Origin: Bacteroidota bacterium
Lineage (GTDB): Bacteria; Bacteroidota; Bacteroidia; Chitinophagales; Chitinophagaceae
Direction of reading: 5' to 3'
Assembly (NCBI GenBank): GCA_026391455.1
Contig: JAPLEH010000046.1
Location: forward strand, 38,506 to 102,505
DNA length: 64,000 bases
Shown: in pieces, positions 52,758 to 62,528 of the stretch
Numbering within the stretch: the first letter of the stretch is position 1
Layout of the letters: each line of letters begins with the position of its first letter
Program-made: the position numbers and the translations under genes
Notes under the pieces: generated by a model
What the model saw: only the letters and a program-made list of their open reading frames with translations
What the model was told of the DNA's origin: nothing
Database searches by the model: none

Positions 52758-53564
52758 TTAAAGATATCCCATCGTTACGCCATAGGCCACCAGTTCGCCG
52801 GTGGATTTGGTACCGGTTTTGCGCAGCATGTTCTGCCGGTGATTATCGGTGGTTTTGATGGCAATCTCCAGCGAAGCCGCAATTTGTTTGCTGCTAAATC
52901 CCCTCGCCAGCAAACGAAGCACTTCGATCTCCCGCAGGGAAAGTTTAGCAGGAGGTAATTCCGGATGGGTAAGGTGCTGCCCATCGGCACATAAAAACTG
53001 CTGACAGCTTTCATCATAGGTATTTAAAATACTCATCATGGCCGTGCCTTCTTTTTTAATATGGCTGATATCGGTCACCAGTGTGAGGCCATAGATAATC
53101 CGCCCGCTCTCATCTACAATACAATCCGCATACTGTACCATGAACCAGTTGTAGATATGCGAAGCATTCAGTAAACGCAGGTAAATCGTTACGCCCACAT
53201 GGGGTTTCATGTCCGCTGGTAAGCCATTGAAATAAGTAATCCAATACTGGCTGAAGGCAAACATTTTCACAATGTCTTCCGGATGGCAGGTTTTAAAAAG
53301 CTGCTCCGGCGATTGACCCACAAAATCCTTGTGTTTGATCGGGGTCATGGTTTCCAGTGATCCGCCGGCTGCATGTACCAGCCAATTAATCGGATCGGCA
53401 ATGAACCAGAAATATGTTCCAATGGCCAGCTTTTTAAAATGGTTGATGGCAGGTGCAAATACTTTTTCGGGTTCAGCAACAATACTGATCGTTTCTGTAT
53501 AACCAAAGGTGAGCCGCAGTTCATTTTCTTTTACCGGGCTCAGCAGCGTAAAGGTGGTACTCAT
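52758..53564 (-). CDS. PAS-like sensor domain with LuxR-type HTH
   Basis: The 268-residue protein has a sensor part of about 190 residues (LETMTPIKHKDFVGQSPEQLF, IYNWFMVQYADCIVDESGRI, the latter PAS-like with a terminal GLTLVTDISHIK) and a C-terminal LuxR helix-turn-helix (LSLREIEVLRLLARGFSSKQ, ASLEIAIKTTDNHRQNML). Proteins of this layout are cytosolic one-component regulators in Bacteroidota. Its target is unknown; it is convergent with the methyltransferase and divergent from the secreted protein gene at 53724, which shares its promoter region (53565-53723). Confidence 0.85.
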   Translation of the reverse strand: MSTTFTLLSPVKENELRLTFGYTETISIVAEPEKVFAPAINHFKKLAIGTYFWFIADPINWLVHAAGGSLETMTPIKHKDFVGQSPEQLFKTCHPEDIVKMFAFSQYWITYFNGLPADMKPHVGVTIYLRLLNASHIYNWFMVQYADCIVDESGRIIYGLTLVTDISHIKKEGTAMMSILNTYDESCQQFLCADGQHLTHPELPPAKLSLREIEVLRLLARGFSSKQIAASLEIAIKTTDNHRQNMLRKTGTKSTGELVAYGVTMGYL

Positions 53565-53723
53565 GATTTTCAAGATAGGGATAAATACCTATTGGGCAAA
53601 ACTGAAAACAAACTGAAGTTTGAATCTTCCAGCGAATCCTCTGATAAACCATTTTGTCTAACGGTAAGGCTCAGATGCAAATAAAACCATTTAACAAACC
53701 AACGACCAACACACTTTTATCAG

Positions 53724-55928
53724 ATGAAAATTATTTTCAATGGCCTGCTCATTTTATTATGCAGCAGCTCCCTCTTTGCACAGGGTCCGGGATTAAGTTT
53801 TTCCCAGTCATCCGGCACCTATACCCCTATTACCGGAGGTACCGTTTTAATCAGTGGGGTTTTTGACGACAACAACTTTACGGTAAATCTTCCGGTTCCC
53901 TTTACGTTTCGGGCAACCGCTTACACCCGGGTTACAGTAAATAGCAACGGATGGATTGCATTGGGTAATGTAGCCCCTTCGACTTCCTTATACACACCGG
54001 TTAGCAGCAGCACGGCTGTACCGGGATTGATTGCGCCATTTGGCATGGACCTGGAAAATGCTGACAGCGGTTCCCCGGAAATGCGTTGGGAATATGCTGG
54101 CAATGAAATCATTTTTCAATGGAAAGATGTGAAACGTTACACCACTGCGCTCAATACCGAAATTTTCAGTTTCCAGGCCCGGCTCCATACCGTTACCGGA
54201 TCCATACAATTTGTATATGATAATTTTCAGAATACCACCACCAGTACCAGTTCACCACAAGTGGGCATCCGGTTATCGACCAACAGTTTTCCATCGGATA
54301 TATATAACCGGCTGGTGAACACCACAGCCCCTTCCAACAACTGGGCTACTTCCATTGAAGGCACGGGCAATACCAGTACCTGCCGGTTAAGCGCCACTGC
54401 ACCTGCAACTGTTCCGGCCAGCGGGCAAACATTTACCTGGACACCGGCAGACTGCTCCACCCTTTCCTGCAGCAACCTATTGTCGCCGGCAGCTGGCAGT
54501 ACCATTAATAACACTTCCGTCAATTTTAGCTGGACCGCTGTACCCGGTGCAATTGCCTATAAATTATATTCTGGCACTTCATTTCCACTTACGTTGCAGG
54601 GGAGTTATGCCGGTACAACGGCCACTGTCAGCGGCTTACTGCCCAACACCAATTATTCCTGGTATGTTGTTCCGGTTGGGTTTAATTGTGAGGTCACAGG
54701 TTGTGAATCATCCGCCATTACGTTTAATTCCGGTTGCCTCGCCCTGAATTGTGTAACGAATCTTTCTCCTGCCAACGGAAGCACTACCAGCAATGGAAAT
54801 GTTACGCTCAGCTGGAATGCAACAACTGCAACAGCGTATGATCTTTATCTGGGCACCAGCAACCCGCCTTCCTTTTATGGTACCTATACCACTACCAGTG
54901 CAACGGTACTGGTTTTGCCGGGTACCTATAATTGGTATATTGTTCCGCGTACATCATGCAGCACACCGACGGGTTGCGAAGCCAATACAACTTCGTTTAC
55001 TTATGCTTCCCCCGTACCGAATGATATTTGTTTTACAGCCATCGACCTCGCCAGTGTGGCGGGCACTACTGTGAGCACCGCCGGAGGCACCACGGAAGGG
55101 ATTGTATATCCGGGAGCCTGCGCTTCGGGAAGCCGTGATATCTGGTATAAATTCAGGGCTATCACTTCTACAGCATCTGTTTCTGTTTCAGGTAGTGGCA
55201 CGCCCTGTTATGATCCGGGTATTCAGGTTTTATCCGGCAACTGCAGCAATCTGCAATGTTTCGGGAGTAATGATGCAGGAAGCTGCACTACCTTAAACAC
55301 CGTTGACTTAACCGGTTTAACAGTGGGGAATATTTACTATGTCCGCATATTCAGCTCCAGCACTGGCGGCGGTCAGTTTTTAATCACAGGAACTAATATC
55401 GGTACCACCGTGTTGCCGTTAAAACTTCTTTCGTTTACAGCAACCCGGCAAAATAAAGACGCCCTGCTGCAATGGAAAACAACCGGCGAAATCAACCTTC
55501 ATCACTTTGAAATGGAACGCAGCGAAGACGGCATTCATTACCGCACCATTCAAAACATTGCAGCGGGCAATACCCAATACAGTTTTAGGGATGCCGGTAT
55601 TTTCAATAACACAACCGTGGTGTATTACCGCTTAAAATGCACCGATGTGGATGGCCGGTTTACCAACAGCAATACACTCCGGCTGAAAGCCACATTAAAT
55701 GAAACACTCCAGATATATCCCAATCCGGTTACTGATGTATTCACGATCAGTGGGCTGAAACCCGGCGGCGTTGTAAAAGTGTGGACGGCCGCTGGCCAGT
55801 TATTGCAACAGCAAAAAGTAGTTGCACAAACCATGAGAATGGATGGCAGCACCTGGGCAAAAGGCATTTACCTCTTGCAATACGAGTCGGAAAAGGGAAT
55901 AGAGTTTCAAAAAATCAGCAAGCAATAA
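53724..55928 (+). CDS. Secreted protein with fibronectin-like repeats and type IX sorting tail
   Basis: The 734-residue protein begins with a signal peptide (IIFNGLLILLCSSSLFAQG). The N-terminal domain has features of a lectin or adhesin (GWIALGNVAPSTSLYTPV), followed by two copies of a Ser/Thr-rich fibronectin-like repeat at about residues 250-330 and 340-420, which share NLSPANGST/NLLSPAAGSTIN and SWTAVPGAIAYKLY/SWNATTATAYDLY. The C-terminus carries a Por_Secre_tail sorting domain (IYPNPVTDVFTISGL ... AKGIYLLQYE) typical of T9SS cargo. It should be exported to the cell surface; ligand unknown. Confidence 0.85.
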   Translation: MKIIFNGLLILLCSSSLFAQGPGLSFSQSSGTYTPITGGTVLISGVFDDNNFTVNLPVPFTFRATAYTRVTVNSNGWIALGNVAPSTSLYTPVSSSTAVPGLIAPFGMDLENADSGSPEMRWEYAGNEIIFQWKDVKRYTTALNTEIFSFQARLHTVTGSIQFVYDNFQNTTTSTSSPQVGIRLSTNSFPSDIYNRLVNTTAPSNNWATSIEGTGNTSTCRLSATAPATVPASGQTFTWTPADCSTLSCSNLLSPAAGSTINNTSVNFSWTAVPGAIAYKLYSGTSFPLTLQGSYAGTTATVSGLLPNTNYSWYVVPVGFNCEVTGCESSAITFNSGCLALNCVTNLSPANGSTTSNGNVTLSWNATTATAYDLYLGTSNPPSFYGTYTTTSATVLVLPGTYNWYIVPRTSCSTPTGCEANTTSFTYASPVPNDICFTAIDLASVAGTTVSTAGGTTEGIVYPGACASGSRDIWYKFRAITSTASVSVSGSGTPCYDPGIQVLSGNCSNLQCFGSNDAGSCTTLNTVDLTGLTVGNIYYVRIFSSSTGGGQFLITGTNIGTTVLPLKLLSFTATRQNKDALLQWKTTGEINLHHFEMERSEDGIHYRTIQNIAAGNTQYSFRDAGIFNNTTVVYYRLKCTDVDGRFTNSNTLRLKATLNETLQIYPNPVTDVFTISGLKPGGVVKVWTAAGQLLQQQKVVAQTMRMDGSTWAKGIYLLQYESEKGIEFQKISKQ

Positions 55929-56004
55929 CGCGGCCATGAAAAATGAATACCCGGTCATTACATGGCCCGGTGCACCTTTCTATAACAGTATAAATAAGAA
56001 TGGC

Positions 56005-58932
56005 ATGAAACGTTTGATTACAGGCATATTGATATTATTGGTTGGAATTGTTACATCCCATGCACAAACCCCTGAACTGGTAAAAGATATCAATCCCTTT
56101 ACCAATGCATCTTCTTCTCCCACACAGATGCTGACAGTGGGCAGTGTTGTTTTTTTTACAGCTACTCATCCCTTATATGGTGTGGAGCTTTGGAAAACCG
56201 ATGGTACCGAAGCCGGTACCGTGCTGGTGAAAGACATTTATCCCGGGTACAACAATTCCAACCCGGCTGCTTTCTGTAATGTAAACGGTACGTTGTTTTT
56301 TACGGCCACCAATGGCGTGGACGGTCTCGAACTTTGGAAAAGCGATGGCACCGAAGCCGGAACGGTGATGGTGCTCGATATCAATCCCGGGAGCGGCGGT
56401 TCGTCAATATCCATCACGATCAATTCCGGGGGTGTGCTTTATTTCAATGCAAATAATGCCACGGTGGGTTCCAATTTTGAACTCTGGAAATCCGATGGTA
56501 CAGCTGCAGGCACCGTGATGGTAAAAGATATTGTGGCGGGAAACAGCGGTTCGGCTCCTGGTAATTTCTGTGATGTAAACGGAACGTTGTTTTTCATCGC
56601 TAATGATGGCGCCACTGGTTTTGAATTATGGAAATCGGATGGTACCAATGCCGGTACCCAGCTGGTGAAAGATGTGAATGCTGGTTTTACCGGATCAAAC
56701 CCCACTAATCTTTGCAATGTAAACGGTACGTTGTTTTTTATGAATGTGGTGAACAGTCCCACACCGAATAGTCAGGAACTCTGGAAAAGTGACGGCACCA
56801 CTGCCGGTACCGTTCAGGTTAAAGTGATTCATACAGGCACTACCGGTTCTCTGGCCACTAATTTTACCAATCTGAATGGCCTGCTTTTATTTGCCGCCCG
56901 AACCAGTACCAATGCTACGTTTCCCAATGTAGAACTCTGGAGCAGTGATGGTACAGCGGCCGGCACCAACTTATTATTGGATATTAATCCCGGCACTGGC
57001 AGCAGCAGTCCGGCGGTATTCAAAGTCGTAAACAGTACTTTGTTTTTCCGCGCTGATAACGGAACACAGAGCGTTGAGCTCTGGAAAACGGATGGTACCG
57101 CTGCCGGTACCGTATTGGTAAAAGATCTGGCTGCAGGCAGTACCGCCTCCAATCCTTCTGATTTACTGCCAGTGAATAACCTCCTGTATTTTTCTGCAAG
57201 CCTGGGAGCACTCGGTACTGAGCTTTGCGTAAGTGATGGCACCACGGCAGGTACACAAATGGTAAAAGATATTTTTGTAGGTGGCAGTTCCGGTCCGGCG
57301 GGCCTCGCCAACCTGAACGGGTTGATCATTTTTGCTGCTCATATTGCCACAGGAAATACCGATAGAGAATTGTATAAAAGTGATGGTAGCGCAGCCGGCA
57401 CAGGTTTGATCAAAGACATCAATACCGCCACCTCTTCATCGGCGAGTTCGCGGTATACGGCCTTTAACAACAGTCTTTTTTTCCGCGCCACTGATGGTAC
57501 CACCGGCAGTGAACTCTGGATCAGTGATGGTACAGCAGGAGGCACATCGGTACTAAAAGATATCAGCCCTGGTACGGGCAATGCAAATCCCGATAATTTA
57601 CTGGTGGTGAATAATACGCTGTTTTTCTCCGTCGCTGATCCGGTAGCTGGCCTGGAACTTTGGAAAACCGATGGCACACCAGCAGGCACTTTACTGGTGA
57701 AAGATATTTTTGCAGGTACGGGCTCGGGTACACCCGCAAATTTCTGTAATGTAAACGGTGTACTTTATTTTTCAGCAACAGATGGTGTCAACGGTACTGA
57801 ACTCTGGAAAAGCGATGGCACCGCAACCGGTACCGTAATGGTAAAAGATATACTGACGGGCTCCGGCGCTTCATCTCCTGCTAATTTATTCAACTATAAT
57901 GGCACGCTGGTTTTTTCTGCCACAGATGGTGTGAATGGAAGAGAGCTCTGGAAAAGTGATGGTACAGCTGCCGGAACGGTGATGATTAAAAATATAAATG
58001 CGGCAGGCGCCAATACCAACAGCAATCCGTTTGGCTATGGTATCCTGAATAACATCCTTTATTTTTCTGCAGACAATGGGGTATTGGGAAATGAACTCTG
58101 GCAAACAGATGGCACCGATGCGGGTACGGTGCTGGTGAAAGACATCACTGCCGGAGTTACCGGCACTTTGATTTCCCAATTCACGGTCGTGAATGGCAAA
58201 CTGCTTTTTACAACGCCTTTTCTTCCGGTAACCGGTACAGAGCTCTGGGTGAGTGATGGTACCGATGCAGGTACGGTTTTATTAAAGGATATTAATCCCG
58301 GCACCAACAACGCCACACCGGAAGACTTTTTGGTAGTGGGAAATGAAATGTACTTCAGTGCGGTAAGTGCTGCCGAAGGAAAAGAGCTTTGGAAAACGGA
58401 TGGTACCGCTGCAGGTACTGTTTTAGTAAAAGATATTGCGGCAGGAACAGGCTCTTCCTTGGGTACACCTACCAACATGGCTTTTGTAAATGGGCTCCTC
58501 TATTTTGGCGCGAGTGAAGGGATCAACGGATTGGAACTCTGGCAATCCGATGGTACAGCTGCAGGAACCACAATCGTGGCGAATATCAATCCTGAAAATC
58601 AGAACGCCACTCCCGCGAATCTGAAAGTGGTGAGCAATACCTTGTTTTTTTCTGCCACCAATGTACAGTACAATAACGAACTCTGGCGGCTGGGTCCGCC
58701 GGTGGGTTCACCGGCTACCACCACCTGGACAGGCGATATCAGTAATGTATGGGAAAATCCGGCCAACTGGAGCAATGGGCTTCCCGGTGTAAACACAGCC
58801 GTTACCATTCCATCCGGCCGGCCCAACTACCCGGTTATACATAACAATACGGCTGTGAAAAGCATTACCGCATTACCCGGCGCATCGGTGGAGGTAGCAC
58901 CGGGTATCACGCTCATCATAAACGGATTTTAA
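56005..58932 (+). CDS. ELWxxDGT-repeat secreted surface protein
   Basis: The 975-residue protein begins with a signal peptide (LITGILILLVGIVTSHAQ; the frame extends to 55936 but the ATG at 56005 starts the signal). About 17 repeats of 45-50 residues follow, each with ELWKxDGTxAGTxxVKDI, forming a probable beta-propeller or beta-helix. The last copy is broken (NNELWRLGP). A C-terminal module (TTTWTGDISNVWENPANWSN, then GLPGVNTAVTIPSG) follows. No T9SS sorting tail of the usual kind is present at the very end. The function is unknown; other ELWxxDGT proteins are surface proteins of Bacteroidota. Confidence 0.88.
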   Translation: MKRLITGILILLVGIVTSHAQTPELVKDINPFTNASSSPTQMLTVGSVVFFTATHPLYGVELWKTDGTEAGTVLVKDIYPGYNNSNPAAFCNVNGTLFFTATNGVDGLELWKSDGTEAGTVMVLDINPGSGGSSISITINSGGVLYFNANNATVGSNFELWKSDGTAAGTVMVKDIVAGNSGSAPGNFCDVNGTLFFIANDGATGFELWKSDGTNAGTQLVKDVNAGFTGSNPTNLCNVNGTLFFMNVVNSPTPNSQELWKSDGTTAGTVQVKVIHTGTTGSLATNFTNLNGLLLFAARTSTNATFPNVELWSSDGTAAGTNLLLDINPGTGSSSPAVFKVVNSTLFFRADNGTQSVELWKTDGTAAGTVLVKDLAAGSTASNPSDLLPVNNLLYFSASLGALGTELCVSDGTTAGTQMVKDIFVGGSSGPAGLANLNGLIIFAAHIATGNTDRELYKSDGSAAGTGLIKDINTATSSSASSRYTAFNNSLFFRATDGTTGSELWISDGTAGGTSVLKDISPGTGNANPDNLLVVNNTLFFSVADPVAGLELWKTDGTPAGTLLVKDIFAGTGSGTPANFCNVNGVLYFSATDGVNGTELWKSDGTATGTVMVKDILTGSGASSPANLFNYNGTLVFSATDGVNGRELWKSDGTAAGTVMIKNINAAGANTNSNPFGYGILNNILYFSADNGVLGNELWQTDGTDAGTVLVKDITAGVTGTLISQFTVVNGKLLFTTPFLPVTGTELWVSDGTDAGTVLLKDINPGTNNATPEDFLVVGNEMYFSAVSAAEGKELWKTDGTAAGTVLVKDIAAGTGSSLGTPTNMAFVNGLLYFGASEGINGLELWQSDGTAAGTTIVANINPENQNATPANLKVVSNTLFFSATNVQYNNELWRLGPPVGSPATTTWTGDISNVWENPANWSNGLPGVNTAVTIPSGRPNYPVIHNNTAVKSITALPGASVEVAPGITLIINGF

Positions 58933-58942
58933 AAGTAAAGCC

Positions 58943-59308
58943 ATGATCACCCGATACTCTTCCCTGATTGCTGCGGATTCGCCGGTAACACAGACAACAT
59001 TAATCCGTATTCCGAACAACCGCGGTGTATTTATTACAGCAGCTGATCAGATTGTACGCATTGAAGCACTCAGTAATTACAGTAAAATTTATTTTATCAG
59101 CCGGCCTCCGCTCACCGTGGCCAAAGTGTTGCAATGGTTTGAACCGATGCTGCCGCCGGGAATGTTTTCCCGCGTGCACCGCAGTCATCTTGTGAACAAA
59201 CTCTTTATTCAGCAAATCATAGTGGCCCGGCAAAATACATTGATGTTATCCAACGGCGAAAAGATTCAAATGAGCCGTCGTAAAAAAGCACTGTTGATGG
59301 CGGGCTGA
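58943..59308 (+). CDS. Stand-alone LytTR DNA-binding protein
   Basis: The 121-residue product contains a LytTR domain alone (DQIVRIEALSNYSKIYFI, FSRVHRSHLVNKLFIQQI, TLMLSNGEKIQMSRRKK). No receiver is attached, so it is activated by other means or is constitutive. It lies 10 bases after the ELWxxDGT protein gene and 17 bases before the FG-GAP protein gene, and probably regulates this cell-surface operon. Confidence 0.85.
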   Translation: MITRYSSLIAADSPVTQTTLIRIPNNRGVFITAADQIVRIEALSNYSKIYFISRPPLTVAKVLQWFEPMLPPGMFSRVHRSHLVNKLFIQQIIVARQNTLMLSNGEKIQMSRRKKALLMAG

Positions 59309-59325
59309 ACCTTTTACTTTAATGA

Positions 59326-60765
59326 ATGCATTATGAAATATCTTTTTCATTCCTCTTCCTCAGTTCGTTTGTTCTTACATCTGCTGCACAACAAGTTGGC
59401 ATTGGTACGCTCACACCACATGCCAGTGCGGTGCTCGACATTTCCAGTGGTGATAAAGGCTTGTTGCCACCACGTATGAGTACAGCGCAACGAAATGCTA
59501 TCACAACACCTGCTGCTGGTTTACTGGTTTTTGATACAGACAAAGGCTGTTATTATTTTTTTGATGGCAGCAGCTGGAAGCCATTGTTGTTTGGAAGCAA
59601 TAATAAAATACCGCCAGCGTCTGCAACGGCCAATGATGGTCAGGCAGGTAACTGGTTGGGAATGGCGGTGGATATTTACAGCAATTTCGCTGTAGTGGGA
59701 GCACCACACGACACGGTTAATAATAAAGAGAATCAGGGTTCTGTCTATGTCTTTCTCCGCAATGGCGGCGTGTGGACACAATGGGCGAAGCTCACGGCCA
59801 ATGATGGTGCTGCCGGAGATTTATTTGGCAGTGCGGTGGCAGTGTATGGTGATTATGTAGTGGTAGGTGCACCCAATGATACGATTGGTGTTAATGTTGC
59901 ACAGGGCTCTGTGTATATTTTCAGAACCAATGGAATCAATTATACCCAGCAGGCAAAAATTGTGGCTGCGGATGGAGCGGCTGAAGATCGTTTCGGTACA
60001 TCCGTTGCCATTGAAGATGCAACCGTATTGATTGGTGCCGATTCCGATGATGAGGGGTTGATGGTGGACAACGGATCAGCTTATGTATACACAAGGCTGG
60101 GTAATACCTGGACACAGGAAGCGAAATTCATTCCGGCCAATGCGATCAATTTCGGGCAGTTTGGTACGGCCGTATCCTTTTCAAATAATACAGCTATGAT
60201 TGGTGCAGCGCGAACATCACAAGGATATCGTGGGGCGGCTTACTTTTTTGTACGCAGTGGGGTAGTGTGGAGCCAGCAGGCAATGGTGATTTCGCAATCA
60301 GCGTTTTCGGTGAATAGCTTCGGCCGTTCACTGAGTATTGACTTTGATAAAGCCGTGGTGGGCGAACGTGAACACCTGGGTAATACGGGTCGGGCTGTGG
60401 TCTTTGAACGAAGCGGTACGGTATGGACGCGGACTACCACCATTGAAGTACCATTTCCGGAAGCAGGAGATGAGGTGGCAACAGCGGTATGTGTTTCCGG
60501 TGATTATTTGCTGCTCGGTGCACCGGGTGATAAAGTCATTACACAAGAAGGCATAACGGGTGCAGCCTATTTGTATAAATACAACGGCGGCAGCTGGAAC
60601 CTGTTGCGCAAAATCGAAGATGCCGACGGCACGCCACAAAGCCGGCTGGGCCAGGCCCTGGCTATCGATGGTTATAACGGTTTCAATCTTGTCATCGGCG
60701 CTCCCTATATTAATGCAGGTCTGCCCGGAGAAAAAGGAAAAGTGTTGTTTTTGAATGTGGAGTAG
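59326..60765 (+). CDS. Secreted FG-GAP repeat protein
   Basis: The 479-residue protein has a signal peptide (YEISFSFLFLSSFVLTSAAQ) and a stretch (VGIGTLTPHASAVLDISSGDKGLLPPRMST) that is the usual start of Bacteroidota cell-surface proteins related to phage tail-collar-like domains. At least six FG-GAP beta-propeller blades follow (DLFGSAVAVYGDYVVVGAPND, SRLGQALAIDGYNGFNLVIG). No T9SS tail is seen. It closes the set of surface protein genes on the plus strand. Confidence 0.82.
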   Translation: MHYEISFSFLFLSSFVLTSAAQQVGIGTLTPHASAVLDISSGDKGLLPPRMSTAQRNAITTPAAGLLVFDTDKGCYYFFDGSSWKPLLFGSNNKIPPASATANDGQAGNWLGMAVDIYSNFAVVGAPHDTVNNKENQGSVYVFLRNGGVWTQWAKLTANDGAAGDLFGSAVAVYGDYVVVGAPNDTIGVNVAQGSVYIFRTNGINYTQQAKIVAADGAAEDRFGTSVAIEDATVLIGADSDDEGLMVDNGSAYVYTRLGNTWTQEAKFIPANAINFGQFGTAVSFSNNTAMIGAARTSQGYRGAAYFFVRSGVVWSQQAMVISQSAFSVNSFGRSLSIDFDKAVVGEREHLGNTGRAVVFERSGTVWTRTTTIEVPFPEAGDEVATAVCVSGDYLLLGAPGDKVITQEGITGAAYLYKYNGGSWNLLRKIEDADGTPQSRLGQALAIDGYNGFNLVIGAPYINAGLPGEKGKVLFLNVE

Positions 60766-60850
60766 GTAGTTCACCACTGATGAAGCAGGCTGTTGATATA
60801 AGCTATGTTTTACAGATTCCTTACGCTGATTTATTTATCGGGCGTCACAC

Positions 60851-60950
60851 TGCTTTTATCCCGATTTAATATCTGGGCGACGGAATGATTAACTGAACCT
60901 ATGGTAAAACAAAAAAACAGCTTTCGCTGATGTTTCCTGCTCCCCTTACT
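60851..60950 (-). repeat. Copy of the tRNA-Asn 3' end and downstream flank
   Basis: This region aligns over about 100 bases with 62208-62315, including the tRNA 3' acceptor-like GGGGAGCAGG and the terminator stem CAGC-GAAA-GCTG, with substitutions. It is a degraded second copy lying 1.36 kb from the intact tRNA, with the methyltransferase gene between, as at a tRNA-targeted insertion. Confidence 0.6.
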
Positions 60951-60979
60951 GACGGAAGTTGCAACCGTGTTCTTTCTTT

Positions 60980-61996
60980 TTAATGAAACCACCCTTTTGA
61001 CAAATCATTGATATCGCTGAATTGAAATCCCGGAAACAGGCCTCGTTCATATTTAAACCTCACCACCGGCGGAAATTCCTTAATCAGTTTGGCGCTTTTT
61101 AAAAAAAAGGGAATGGTGAGGCTGGATTCATTTAAACCCAGATTATTATCCGCAAATACCTTAATATAAGTCAGCAGGACAACCTTTGTATAGATAGGAT
61201 CCGGAAAGGCCGGAATTTCCACATCAATACCCTTGTGAAAAACAGCCGGGCAGCGTTCATGATTGTTCATAGTGGCTCCGGTGGCAGAAGATATTTCCAT
61301 CAGGGTCTTTAATGGTAAAACTTTATGCCCTGTCGGAGATCGGTTGCTAATAAGGGCTGCTTCTATCTTAACCAACTCCGGTATCATGATTGCCCGGGGA
61401 CATTGCGCAGCCAGGTTGGCAAAAATATTCACGATCGGTTCCCTGTATAATCCCGGCATCATGGTCTCAGTGAGGATGATATCCGGATGTCTTCCGGTTT
61501 CAATCTGGTAGGTAGATGCGTCGGCCTGAATAACATCAAGGACATAGTCTCCCATACTGAATATACTGATTGTCTTATGGAGATATTCAATGCTGACCGG
61601 ATTCAATTCGAGTAAGACCATTTTAAGTTCTGATGGGCTGAAAAGAGTTGTAAGCGGTGTAAGCAATGAGGCAAAGGGGCCTGTGCCGGCATACAAAACA
61701 GCGACCGGTTTACCTGGATTTTTTTGTAACCGCAATGATATAGCCTCGGCTGTTCCTTTAATGAACATTCGGGTGCGCATAAAATCAATGATGCAAAAAG
61801 CAGCAGAAACAGGACTTACCGCCCTGCCGTAGTTTGTTTCTATATGTGCCAACGAAATCTCAGATTCTTCAAATGCAATCACCTCTTGAAAAAGGTCTTT
61901 AAGCGAAAAGGCGGCATCCCGTACAACGGGGTACCGGAGCGGTTCTTCCAACAGTAAACGGGTAATTTCCCTTAATTTTTGAATATGGTCAGCCAA
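60980..61996 (-). CDS. SAM-dependent methyltransferase-like protein
   Basis: A 338-residue protein. Residues about 99-110 show motif I, VLYAGTGPFASLL, followed by an acidic residue strand (MVLLELNPVSIEYLH) and a post-motif region (QADASTYQIETGRHPDIILTETMMPG). This is the pattern of class I methyltransferases, close to PRMT5-like proteins, but the second half is not recognised. The substrate is unknown. It lies between the two copies of the tRNA-Asn 3' region, with no other gene inside. Confidence 0.7.
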   Translation of the reverse strand: MADHIQKLREITRLLLEEPLRYPVVRDAAFSLKDLFQEVIAFEESEISLAHIETNYGRAVSPVSAAFCIIDFMRTRMFIKGTAEAISLRLQKNPGKPVAVLYAGTGPFASLLTPLTTLFSPSELKMVLLELNPVSIEYLHKTISIFSMGDYVLDVIQADASTYQIETGRHPDIILTETMMPGLYREPIVNIFANLAAQCPRAIMIPELVKIEAALISNRSPTGHKVLPLKTLMEISSATGATMNNHERCPAVFHKGIDVEIPAFPDPIYTKVVLLTYIKVFADNNLGLNESSLTIPFFLKSAKLIKEFPPVVRFKYERGLFPGFQFSDINDLSKGWFH

Positions 61997-62176
61997 GAAA
62001 TGTTCAATTAGAAAAAATGATAACTAAATATATTGCCAAAACAAAAATATCTATTGTCGGGCTTGTTTTTTTAAAAGATTGAAATGGTAATATAAACAGA
62101 ATTTTACAAACTGCGATGGTCCATTGGCCGGTGGTTAGGCAATGGTGTCTGCAAGCAAGCAGGTTAAAAATAAAAC

Positions 62177-62199
62177 AGCCCCGCAAGTATTGCGAGGCT
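62177..62199 (-). terminator. Hairpin with T run on the minus strand
   Basis: AGCCTCGCAA and TTGCGGGGCT (minus strand, one G-T or mismatch pair) form a 10-bp stem followed by GTTTTATTTTT. It lies downstream of the tRNA gene. Confidence 0.5.
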
Positions 62200-62207
62200 A
62201 TCCGTTT

Positions 62208-62315
62208 CTGCTCCTTTTTACCCCGATTTGATATCGGGGCGACCCGCTGATTAACTAAACCATAGTAAAACAAAAAACCCCAGCTTTCGCTGAGGCTTCC
62301 TGCTCCCCCTGCTGG
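62208..62315 (-). repeat. tRNA-Asn 3' end and flank, right copy
   Basis: Intact counterpart of 60851-60950. It overlaps the last part of the tRNA gene and its terminator. The rest of the 61997-62302 gap holds no gene that I can support. Confidence 0.55.
62274..62299 (-). terminator. Terminator of tRNA-Asn
   Basis: On the minus strand CCTCAGC-GAAA-GCTGGGG is followed by TTTTTTG, just after the tRNA 3' end. Confidence 0.65.
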
Positions 62316-62376
62316 ACTTGAACCAGCGACCCTCTGATTAACAGTCAGATGCTCTAACCAACTGAGCTAAGGAGGA
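62303..62376 (-). tRNA. tRNA-Asn (anticodon GTT)
   Basis: A 74-base cloverleaf. Acceptor TCCTCCT pairs with AGGGGGA (one G-T pair), D arm GCTCAGTTGGTTAGAGC, anticodon arm CTGACTGTTAATCAG with anticodon GTT, and T arm GCTGGTTCAAGTCCAGC; discriminator base G. No CCA is encoded beyond this. It is the only intact tRNA in the window. Confidence 0.95.
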
Positions 62377-62528
62377 ATATTTTCCCTTTCGGGGCTGCAA
62401 AAATAGGGAACTCTGCCCTTTTTCCGAAAATAAAAAGAAGGAAAATTTGGCTTTTTGGCCTCCCGAATCACTGATTTTCACGGCGATTGGCCCCGAATCA
62501 CCCTCCATACAGGTTACACCGCCTTTTG

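Noticed and set aside
55936..56004. Upstream start for the ELWxxDGT protein
   Set aside because: It would place 23 polar residues before the signal peptide; the ATG at 56005 begins the signal directly.
62004..62273. 89-codon minus-strand frame between the methyltransferase and tRNA-Asn
   Set aside because: It runs through the terminator and the repeated tRNA flank and has no coding character.
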